DNA of 12,984 bases from Spirochaetia bacterium (GTDB lineage: Bacteria > Spirochaetota > Spirochaetia > Treponematales > Breznakiellaceae): assembly GCA_026002025.1 (NCBI GenBank), contig BOAU01000059.1, forward strand, positions 1-12,984. Reading direction: 5' to 3'. The notes under the pieces were generated by a model that saw nothing but the letters and a program-made list of their open reading frames with translations, was not told the origin of the DNA and did no database searches. Positions 7,232 to 12,984 of this stretch are shown here, in pieces. How positions within the stretch are numbered: the first letter of the stretch is position 1; each line of letters begins with the position of its first letter. The position numbers and the translations under genes were made by a program.

Positions 7232-7348
7232 TTAAGAAGAATTTAACCACGGACCACACGAAAAACACGAACTTGAACTACAAACCTTACCCTTTTGTTC
7301 GTGTTCGAACCGAAGGTTCGCTTCGTGTGGTTCGTGGTTAAGAATCCT
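7232..7348. repeat. Palindromic intergenic repeat, copy B (nested, three-way-junction fold)
   Basis: The outer arms 7243-7262 and 7322-7341 are complementary at 19 of 20 positions; the exception would be a G-U pair in RNA. Inside, 7264-7272 pairs with 7297-7305 (nine perfect base pairs, 24-base loop). On the right side a separate hairpin CGAACC-GAA-GGTTCG occupies 7306-7320. Together these give a closed three-way junction with only one unpaired base at each of two junction strands. TTAAGAA occurs at both edges (7232-7238, 7338-7344). It lies between the convergent dehydrogenase and neuB-type genes. No T-run follows on either strand, so it is not a classical terminator. It occupies most of the 204-base gap. 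Confidence 0.85.
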
Positions 7349-7397
7349 TAGGCGCCAAATCTGATTTATTCGATTTTAAAAGTGTCAATTGGCGTCT

Positions 7398-8567
7398 TCA
7401 AATATCCTCAAACCGGATCCCTTCCCCCGCCGGGATAAAATTCCGCGCATTTCTGCCGATGATCTGCTGCTCCCACGAAGGGGGCAGGCCGGGGCGGAGT
7501 ATCTTTTCAGTTCTGAGTATGCCGATATCGGCGGCGGTGATGGTTTCCCCGCAGGCGATATCCCGCAGGGCGTGGATGGACCGGTTGGTCCGCTCATAGT
7601 TGGCCTTTTCCGAAGGGGCCAGCCGTTTGATCCCGTCTCCCAGGACGGCCTCCACCAGTTCCGCCCCCCGGTCCCGGCGGTAAGCCTTGAGGGTCTCTTC
7701 CGGCCCCATTTCCTGCGCCCGGCGGACAGCGCGAACCATTTGGGCAAAACCGGCCGGGGGAAGGGCTATTGGATCGTCCAGACCCGGATCATCCCGTGAT
7801 AAACAGAAATGTTTTTCGATTACTGCCGCCCCCATGGCCGTTCCCAGAGCGGGAATGAGTTCCGGGTCCAGGCTGTGGTCGCTCACACCCACGCTGATCC
7901 CGAAAATCCGTGACAGATTCCCCAATACCCGTAAATTATAATCGGTTTCCGGCGCGGGATAGGCTGTCACGCAGTGTAAAAGGCACAGATTGCCCCCAGG
8001 TGCCGATCCCTTAGCCGCTTGCGGCGTGTTTTCCTCATTATTTAAGATAGAAACCGCTTCTTCAATGTCGGCCAGACGCGAAACCCCGGAGGAAAGGAGA
8101 ACCGGCAGCTTCCATTGGGCGATTTCCTTTAACAGACCGGTAAAATTCAGCTCCGGGGATGCAATTTTGACCAATTCGGGGTTTAGATCGTGCAATTCAC
8201 GGGCGCTGCGGAAGCCGAAAGGTGTGCAGAGGAACAAAAGGCCCTGCTTTTCAACGTATTCCTTTAGTTCGGCAAAGAATTCTGCCCTCACTTCAAGCTG
8301 CTTGAACCGGTCGTAGAGGCGTATCCTGCCGCCGGGAAGGACCACCTCTCCGGTGTTGGGGTGGAGGATCTCATCGGCATAGACGATCTGGAATTTGATG
8401 CAGTCCGCGCCAGCCTCGGCGGCGGCGTCAATGATCTGCCGAGCCCTGGCCGGGTCTGAGCCGTGGCCGGTTCCCAGCTCGGCGATGATCAGCACATTCT
8501 GCGGGCCGTATAAGCGGCCGCCATCCATTTCCTTGGCGCTGTTTACCCTGAAATTTCGCCCTTCCAT
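7398..8567 (-). CDS. neuB: NeuB-family nonulosonic acid synthase (sialic, pseudaminic or legionaminic acid type)
   Basis: This cytoplasmic enzyme should condense phosphoenolpyruvate with a six-carbon amino sugar to make a nine-carbon nonulosonic acid. The NeuB barrel shows LIIAELGTGHGSD, GADCIKFQ, FLCTPFG, KIASPELN, LLSSGVS, LLHCVTAYPAP and VGVSDHSLD, then EKHFCL. The LLHC and SDHS histidines match the metal ligands of the family. A C-terminal SAF/antifreeze-like domain follows (NRSIHALRDIACGETITAADI). The first motif normally reads like AEIGxNHNG; here the asparagines are replaced (GTGHGSD). KIASPELN recalls PseI while other parts recall NeuB, so the exact sugar is open. I chose ATG 8567, preceded by a G-rich stretch; ATG 8585 would fall about at the predicted transcription start and has no ribosome site. 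No CMP-transferase or sugar-precursor gene adjoins it. Confidence 0.85.
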   Translation of the reverse strand: MEGRNFRVNSAKEMDGGRLYGPQNVLIIAELGTGHGSDPARARQIIDAAAEAGADCIKFQIVYADEILHPNTGEVVLPGGRIRLYDRFKQLEVRAEFFAELKEYVEKQGLLFLCTPFGFRSARELHDLNPELVKIASPELNFTGLLKEIAQWKLPVLLSSGVSRLADIEEAVSILNNEENTPQAAKGSAPGGNLCLLHCVTAYPAPETDYNLRVLGNLSRIFGISVGVSDHSLDPELIPALGTAMGAAVIEKHFCLSRDDPGLDDPIALPPAGFAQMVRAVRRAQEMGPEETLKAYRRDRGAELVEAVLGDGIKRLAPSEKANYERTNRSIHALRDIACGETITAADIGILRTEKILRPGLPPSWEQQIIGRNARNFIPAGEGIRFEDI

Positions 8568-8592
8568 CCTTCCCCCACTCGACATTCTAGTG

Positions 8593-8621
8593 ATTATACA
8601 ATATTATCATCCTGGTAAGAA
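8593..8621 (-). promoter_or_regulatory. Promoter for the neuB-type gene
   Basis: A perfect -10 box TATAAT lies on the - strand (8593-8598), with a weak -35 candidate TTCTTA (8616-8621) at 17 bases. The predicted start is near 8586, next to the ATG at 8585, which would make that ATG leaderless and favours the ATG at 8567. It overlaps the opposite promoter for yebC. Confidence 0.5.
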
Positions 8622-8630
8622 TGGTATAAT
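8604..8630 (+). promoter_or_regulatory. Promoter for yebC-ruvC
   Basis: A perfect -10 box TATAAT lies at 8625-8630. The best upstream candidate is TTATCA at 8604-8609, with a short 15-base spacer, so the -35 is weak. The start near 8637 gives a leader of about 14 bases with AGGAG at 8641-8645, five bases before the ATG. Confidence 0.5.
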
Positions 8631-8650
8631 CATGTTTTTAAGGAGTCATT

Positions 8651-9391
8651 ATGTCGGGCCACAGTAAATGGGCGACTATCAAGCACGCAAAGGGCGCCGC
8701 GGACGCAAAGCGCGGCCAGATGTTCACCAAGCTGATCAAGGAAATTTCCATTGCCGCCAGGATGGGCGGGGGGGACCCCAACGGGAATCCCCGGCTCAGG
8801 ACCGCTATCCTCAAGGCCCGGGGCGCGAACATGCCCAAGGACAATATCGACCGGGCCATCAAGAAGGGAACCGGCGAACTGGAAGGGGTCAACTACGAAG
8901 AGCTGACCTACGAAGCCTTCCTCGGGGGCGGGGTGGGGCTGCTTATCGAGGTACTTACGGACAACAAAAACCGTGCGGCCGCCGATGTACGCAACATGCT
9001 TACCCGGGGGGGCGGCGAACTTGCTAAAGCCGGCTCGGTCTCCCGGCTCTTCAAACGCCAGGGGATTGTTACCATCGACGGTGAAAAGTACACCGAAGAT
9101 CAGATCATGGAGATCGCCCTGGAAGGGGGCGCCGATGATGTGGCCCTCTCCGACGGGATCATCGAAGTGACCACCAAGCCGGAAGACTTTGAAACGGTGA
9201 TGGAAGCCCTGAATGGTAAGGGTATTGAAACCCTGGACGCCGAAGTCAGCATGGTCCCCGATGTTGAGGTTTCCCTGGACAACGATGCCACCGGCAAGGC
9301 GGTCAAGCTTATCGAACGGCTTGAAGAGAACGAAGATGTCCAGAACGTTTATTCCAATGTCGCAATTCCCGAGGGTTTTGAGGCTGAATAA
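8651..9391 (+). CDS. yebC: YebC/TACO1-family protein
   Basis: A 246-residue member of the highly conserved YebC/PmpR/TACO1 family, at normal length. The start MSGHSKWATIKHAKGAADAKRG is the family hallmark. Further blocks are ANMPKDNIDRAIKKG, YEAFLGGGVGLLIEVLTDNKNRAAADVR, and ALEGGADDV in the acidic C-terminal part. Members were first described as DNA-binding regulators; more recent work links them to translation, especially of proline-rich stretches. AGGAG at 8641-8645 sits five bases before the ATG. ruvC follows 25 bases or more downstream, a linkage found in many bacteria, so the two are very likely cotranscribed. Two seven-G runs (8768-8774 and 9006-9012) fall in glycine codons. Confidence 0.97.
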   Translation: MSGHSKWATIKHAKGAADAKRGQMFTKLIKEISIAARMGGGDPNGNPRLRTAILKARGANMPKDNIDRAIKKGTGELEGVNYEELTYEAFLGGGVGLLIEVLTDNKNRAAADVRNMLTRGGGELAKAGSVSRLFKRQGIVTIDGEKYTEDQIMEIALEGGADDVALSDGIIEVTTKPEDFETVMEALNGKGIETLDAEVSMVPDVEVSLDNDATGKAVKLIERLEENEDVQNVYSNVAIPEGFEAE

Positions 9392-9416
9392 GCCATCCCC
9401 TGCGAAAAAGGGGCAG

Positions 9417-9938
9417 GTGAAAACCGGTCTCTTGTCCAGGGCAGTGAAAGCCGCTCCGGTGCGCCGAATAATCGGTGTTGATCCGGGGCTGGCCTCTACC
9501 GGCTGGGGTGTGGTGGATTTTTCGGGTAACCGGCTCCGCTACATTGCCCACGGCTGTATTGAGACAAAGGCGGATCGGCCCCGGTCGGAACGCCTTTTTT
9601 TTATCTATCAAGCTATTCGGCAGGTGCTGGAAACCTATAAGCCCGTTGAATCGGCCATCGAAACCCTTTACTTTGCCCGGAACGTCTCCAGCGCCATGGC
9701 GGTAGCCGAGGCCCGGGGCGTCCTCTGCATGGCCCTGACCCAACAGGGCCTGCCGGTGATGGAAATCACCCCCAACGCCATCAAGCAGGCCGTGGTAGGC
9801 CACGGCGCGGCGGACAAGAAACAGATCCAGGAGATGATCCGGATCATCCTGGGGCTTGAATCTATTCCCAAGCCGGATCATGCCGCCGATGCCCTGGGGG
9901 CGGCGGTATGCTGCGCCAATACGGCGGTAATTGGGTAA
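9417..9938 (+). CDS. ruvC: Crossover junction endodeoxyribonuclease RuvC
   Basis: RuvC cuts Holliday junctions symmetrically, working with the RuvAB branch-migration complex in recombination repair. The four acidic catalytic positions are visible: the aspartate in RRIIGVDPGLASTGWG, the glutamate in SAIETLYFARN, and the two aspartates in KPDHAADALGAA. The helix region NAIKQAVVGHGAADKKQIQEM is also typical. No ATG lies at a sensible place. GTG 9417 has a purine run AAAAAGGGG just upstream and gives 173 residues; GTG 9444 and GTG 9459 are alternatives, the last giving the compact start VRRIIGVDPG. The frame also stays open upstream inside yebC, but that part looks non-coding. It is cotranscribed with yebC. 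Function is certain; the start is not. Confidence 0.95.
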   Translation: MKTGLLSRAVKAAPVRRIIGVDPGLASTGWGVVDFSGNRLRYIAHGCIETKADRPRSERLFFIYQAIRQVLETYKPVESAIETLYFARNVSSAMAVAEARGVLCMALTQQGLPVMEITPNAIKQAVVGHGAADKKQIQEMIRIILGLESIPKPDHAADALGAAVCCANTAVIG

Positions 9939-9979
9939 TAGCGGTTTGAATCCGCCTGATATTCAGACTTTGTTACTAT

Positions 9980-11656
9980 TTACGTTACCTTATCGATTTC
10001 GCTGATGCAGTATCCCCGGACCCGCTCGATAATTTCCGCCGGGGCAAGGCCGCTTTCCCGGTGGCGGATTGCGGCGGCCTGGGGAAGCAGGGTGGTGAGG
10101 ATGAGGCGTTCATCATCATCAAGGCTGCGTAAATAGGTGTTGAGATCGGCTTTCATCGGTTTTAAGATGAGTATGCCTTTCCGGTATTCGGCAAGAAAAT
10201 CCGCTGCGCTCATCCGGGCGCGGCCGGATGAAAAGATCCGCAGATCCCGCGGGCCGCTTTGCCCGCCCTGTTGCCGGATGCTGATGGGAGCGCCCCTGCC
10301 CGGCACGGCATAGACCTCGGGGCCGAAGGCGGTGAGTTTTTCTTCCAGCCGTTCCCGGTAGCGGCGCAGGGTGTCTGTCTCATAGTACCAGGAATTTCCC
10401 CCCCCGCGTTTGGAGAGGGGGCTCCGGTAAAGAAAATTTGAAAAGAGCCCTTCCAGGGGGGCAAGGCGAGTTTGCTGTTTCTCAAAGAAGGGAAAGATGT
10501 AGGTTCCCCGTGCATAGACCTGCCCCAGGGGATAGGAAAAATCCGCGCCGTAGAGATCGATCCGGTCGGCCCCAAGGTTTTCCGCCAGGGAGAGCGCCGC
10601 ATAGGTGACATTGGCCCCGGAGGTGTCCACCTGGGGGATGGGCCGCCAAACATGAGAAATGTAATTGGTCAGGGGATGTCCCCCGGAAAAGAACCGGGGC
10701 CGGGCAGAGCGGGACGCCACCAGGGGCGGACTTGCAAGGTCGAGAAAGAGGGGAATATGGGACGGAAGTCCCCACATAAAATGATAGTAACTGATGTGCT
10801 GGCAGTCGATGGAAACCACCGCATCCGGTTCCAGGCCCTGGTGCAGAAGGGCAGGCAGGCTGGTATCGGCGGCAATAAGAAAGAGGGAAGAACGTTTTTC
10901 TGCCAGCAGGGGAATCTGGGCGTCCAGGGAAGGACCCGCCGCGATTATCGCCGCATGCCGCAGTCCATCCTCCCCGCGCCGGATCGGGCTTATTGGGCCG
11001 TCCTGTTCCTCGGCCCGTTTAAGGTTGCGGATGATATTGGAAAACCACCGGGTACCGAAATAGGCCTGTACCGAATAGTCCGCCGAAAGCTGATCCAGGG
11101 CGTTCTGGATAGCTTCTCCTGCCCGGTTAAAGAGCTCCGGGAAAAATTCAGTCCGGGAACGCAGGGGCAGTACCCGGATGCCCCCTGAAAGGGCGGGCTG
11201 GTAATTTTCAAGGATGTACTGTTCAAGAAGTTCCGTGGGGCTGTCCACCAGCAGATTCACCCTTGGGTCCCCGAAAATTTTAAGGTATTCCCGGGAACAG
11301 AGGAGCTCCGCCATTCCATTGATATCATACTCAATGATGAGGACCCTGCCGGTTTCTCTCCGTTCGAGGGCCGCCTCAATGGCAAAGCCCCCGCCCATCC
11401 CTAAAAAAATGAGGAATTCCTCATCCTTAAGGGTAGAAACAAGCCTGTCCCCCTCCCGCCGGGGGTCTATCAGGGAATGGAGGGGATGGGCGGCGCCCTT
11501 TGCGTCCATTATTGCGGGGATGCATTCCCCCGAACGGGAATCCAGGAATTTGTAGCGGTTAAGGGTCGTTTCCGCCCCGGAAAGCCGGGAACAAAGACCC
11601 GGGTCAGTGGTCGAAAGGGCAAGAAGGTTCCGTTCAAAGGAGTATTTTTTATCCAC
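9980..11656 (-). CDS. DUF115/Maf-like protein (probable flagellin nonulosonate glycosyltransferase), downstream copy
   Basis: A protein of about 558 residues of the DUF115/MptE-like family, which includes the Maf motility accessory factors that attach nonulosonic acids to flagellin. The N-terminal part has a nucleotide-fold-like segment FLGMGGGFAIEAAL. The central domain has the family marks RNLKRAEEQ, AAIIAAGPSLDAQIPLL, AADTSLPALLHQGLEPDAVVSID and, further on, GADRIDLYGADFSYPLGQ. The C-terminus is helical. I chose GTG 11656 because GGAG lies six bases upstream and it overlaps the previous gene's stop by eight bases; ATG 11668 is close by, and longer in-frame starts (ATG 11710, TTG 11716) exist. 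It overlaps the other Maf-like gene and should be translated with it. An eight-G run (complement of 10398-10405) encodes RGGGNS. Role on flagellin is inference. Confidence 0.82.
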   Translation of the reverse strand: MDKKYSFERNLLALSTTDPGLCSRLSGAETTLNRYKFLDSRSGECIPAIMDAKGAAHPLHSLIDPRREGDRLVSTLKDEEFLIFLGMGGGFAIEAALERRETGRVLIIEYDINGMAELLCSREYLKIFGDPRVNLLVDSPTELLEQYILENYQPALSGGIRVLPLRSRTEFFPELFNRAGEAIQNALDQLSADYSVQAYFGTRWFSNIIRNLKRAEEQDGPISPIRRGEDGLRHAAIIAAGPSLDAQIPLLAEKRSSLFLIAADTSLPALLHQGLEPDAVVSIDCQHISYYHFMWGLPSHIPLFLDLASPPLVASRSARPRFFSGGHPLTNYISHVWRPIPQVDTSGANVTYAALSLAENLGADRIDLYGADFSYPLGQVYARGTYIFPFFEKQQTRLAPLEGLFSNFLYRSPLSKRGGGNSWYYETDTLRRYRERLEEKLTAFGPEVYAVPGRGAPISIRQQGGQSGPRDLRIFSSGRARMSAADFLAEYRKGILILKPMKADLNTYLRSLDDDERLILTTLLPQAAAIRHRESGLAPAEIIERVRGYCISEIDKVT

Positions 11657-12984
11657 CGATAACTCCATTGATGGCCCGGCAATAAGGCGCGGCAAGGACG
11701 CCGATTTCATCGGCAAGTTCCGCCGCCCCAGGCGTCCTGCCGGGAAAGAGCAGGGCGGATAATTCTTCCATCACCGGCTTTTTTGTCCGGGGATCGGAGA
11801 GGGCTTCCTTAAGAATGGCCGCCCCAAGACCCGCCGGGTTTTCCGGGAGATTGATCGGTGAAATTCGTGCCCGGCAGACAGGGGCACTGGGACCGGTCCC
11901 CAAGCCAGGGCCGGTTGTAATGCCGGCAGCGGCCGCCCCTGTTCCGGTCCAGCCGGGGAGTCCCTGAAAAACCTGATTGTTATTACCCAGTGTGTAAATC
12001 CTGCCGGGATAGGTTTTGATCCGGGAACTGAACCAGGCGGCGTATATCTCGTGGCTCTTCCCGCCCGCGATACCGGCGGAGCGGACATAGGCTTGGGAAT
12101 AGACCGGGTTGAGCCGGGATGCCTTTTCCGCCAATAGCCGGTCGAAACTGTAGGGCCGCACATGGGTTCTGATGTCCCGGACCGCCAGATCCATGCCGGC
12201 GATAAAGATATTCCCGCTACCGAGCGCCAGGGCCAGATCAATGGCGGAAGCGCTGACGGTCCCCCGCTGGGGCAGGGGGATGTGGGGGATATTTAGTCCC
12301 TGCAAAATGAGGCGCTGCCAGAAACTGTTGTCGCTGAGGCCCAGCAGGGGCGCCTCTGCGCACTGGGAAGGGATGGCCGCGGAAAGGGCCGCCGCAATGG
12401 CCGGATGCCGGGCTGCGGTGCCGATTTCGGCGGCCTTTCCGGCGCTTTTGCGCAGGCATTCATAGAGGTGGAGCAGGGCCCAGGGGCCGCCGTCGGTACC
12501 GAGTACGAGGTCGGGGAAAATTCCCCGGGAGAGGAGCGCCATAACGGAAGATGAGGCCGCCAGTATAAAAACAGACATGCGGCTTTTCATTTCGGTGATA
12601 AGGGGGATACTTTCTTCCAGTCCGGGACCAGCGCCGGTAATCACGATGGGCCCGTTAAACCGTTCGTATAAGGGAAAATTCCCCAAGAGTTTAAGATTTT
12701 TGAGGAAGTTCCTGAACCACCTTCCGCCGAAACCCTTAACCGTGCGGAAATTGGCGTCCGAGCGTTTGATAAAATCGGCAACGGCGGAAAGGAGCTTGAG
12801 GTAGGGTTCCCCATAATGGACCAGGGCGGGCCGCCATTCAACGATCCTGATTGCGGAAGCGCTTCGGTCGCCGACAAGATCCGCCAAAAAGTCTTCCAGG
12901 TCGATTCCGCTTTCGGGACTCCAGCCTGCGGCCCCGCCGGTATCGGGGAGGATTTCACCTGCTTCGGCGGTTCTACTTTGATCC
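11649..12984 (-). CDS. DUF115/Maf-like protein (probable flagellin nonulosonate glycosyltransferase), upstream copy, 5' truncated by the window
   Basis: The reading frame is open to the right end of the window (residues before TTG 12887 include ESGIDLEDFLADLVGD), so the true start lies outside and any start near 12887 is probably internal. Visible family features are FGGRWFRNFLKNLKLLG, VITGAGPGLEESIPLI, ILAASSSVMALLSRGIFPDLVLGTD, GTVSASAIDLALALGSGNIFIAGMDLAVRD, and a shared ending similar to the other copy. In the diagnostic loop it has GAGPGLEES where the downstream copy has AAGPSLDAQ. A Gly/Ala/Pro-rich stretch (about 11875-11960) follows NNNQVFQGLPGW and may be a flexible linker or insert. 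It overlaps the downstream copy, which points to one operon. The two copies are clearly divergent and may have different acceptor sites or substrates. Whether it carries a full N-terminal domain cannot be seen. Confidence 0.8.
   Translation of the reverse strand, partial: DQSRTAEAGEILPDTGGAAGWSPESGIDLEDFLADLVGDRSASAIRIVEWRPALVHYGEPYLKLLSAVADFIKRSDANFRTVKGFGGRWFRNFLKNLKLLGNFPLYERFNGPIVITGAGPGLEESIPLITEMKSRMSVFILAASSSVMALLSRGIFPDLVLGTDGGPWALLHLYECLRKSAGKAAEIGTAARHPAIAAALSAAIPSQCAEAPLLGLSDNSFWQRLILQGLNIPHIPLPQRGTVSASAIDLALALGSGNIFIAGMDLAVRDIRTHVRPYSFDRLLAEKASRLNPVYSQAYVRSAGIAGGKSHEIYAAWFSSRIKTYPGRIYTLGNNNQVFQGLPGWTGTGAAAAGITTGPGLGTGPSAPVCRARISPINLPENPAGLGAAILKEALSDPRTKKPVMEELSALLFPGRTPGAAELADEIGVLAAPYCRAINGVIGG

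Noticed and set aside
4291..7348. CRISPR-like array from the repeated blocks
   Set aside because: The three copies are kilobases apart, differ in length and have genes between them; there is no regular spacing and no cas gene.
7232..7348. Copy B as a classical rho-independent terminator
   Set aside because: Neither strand has a T-run after the stem, although it could still hinder transcription by its structure.
9213..9416. N-terminal extension of ruvC reaching back into yebC
   Set aside because: The extra residues overlap the yebC coding region in another frame and look non-coding; RuvC proteins begin close to the IIGxDPG motif.
9309..9881. Open frame on the - strand opposite ruvC
   Set aside because: It is antisense to a gene with all RuvC catalytic residues and shows no recognisable domain.
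9941..9955. Small hairpin GCGG-loop-CCGC after ruvC as a terminator
   Set aside because: Only four base pairs and no T-run follows on either strand.
10472..11188. Long open frame on the + strand opposite the downstream Maf-like gene
   Set aside because: Its translation has no family feature and it lies wholly opposite a well-supported gene in GC-rich DNA, where antisense frames stay open by chance.

Overview
The window looks like chromosomal DNA of a free-living or gut-associated spirochaete, most likely in the Treponema group. This is an inference from gene content: LplA/YtcQ-type sugar-binding proteins with an LplC-type permease, a NeuB-family synthase, and tandem DUF115/Maf (motility accessory factor) genes around a yebC-ruvC pair. 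No rRNA, tRNA or phylogenetic marker was read that would prove it. Every gene is read as intact except the two cut by the window edges. No gap between genes exceeds about 220 bases.

Left region (1-4253, + strand). The 3' end of an LplC-type ABC permease is followed closely by a lipoprotein solute-binding protein, then a LacI-family repressor, then an integral-membrane acyltransferase of the OafA type (Acyl_transf_3). The first three look like a carbohydrate-uptake locus with its own regulator. The acyltransferase may be a passenger.

Middle region (4254-7397). A second solute-binding protein without adjacent permeases lies on the - strand and is divergent from an RspB/LgoD-like zinc dehydrogenase on the + strand. 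Both have recognisable sigma-70 promoters, and the SBP promoter is nearly consensus. Three copies of one palindromic repeat family lie in the three intergenic spaces here. Copy A (4291-4368) and copy B (7232-7348) are each between convergent genes. Copy C (6047-6091) is a half-copy between the two divergent promoters. Copy B can fold into a three-way junction. Copy A is one long hairpin that also has the layout of an intrinsic terminator for the - strand gene.

Right region (7398-12984). This part is visibly richer in G and C. A NeuB-family nonulosonic (sialic-like) acid synthase on the - strand is divergent from yebC and ruvC on the + strand; two perfect TATAAT boxes face away from each other in the 65-base spacer. 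Past ruvC, two overlapping DUF115/Maf genes run on the - strand, and the upstream one is cut by the window end. In other flagellated bacteria Maf proteins transfer nonulosonic acids to flagellin. NeuB with two Maf-like proteins therefore suggests part of a flagellin glycosylation system, split by the yebC-ruvC housekeeping pair.

The most unusual signals are the nested palindromic repeat family and the NeuB/Maf neighbourhood. I see no CRISPR array, transposase, prophage gene, tRNA or rRNA.
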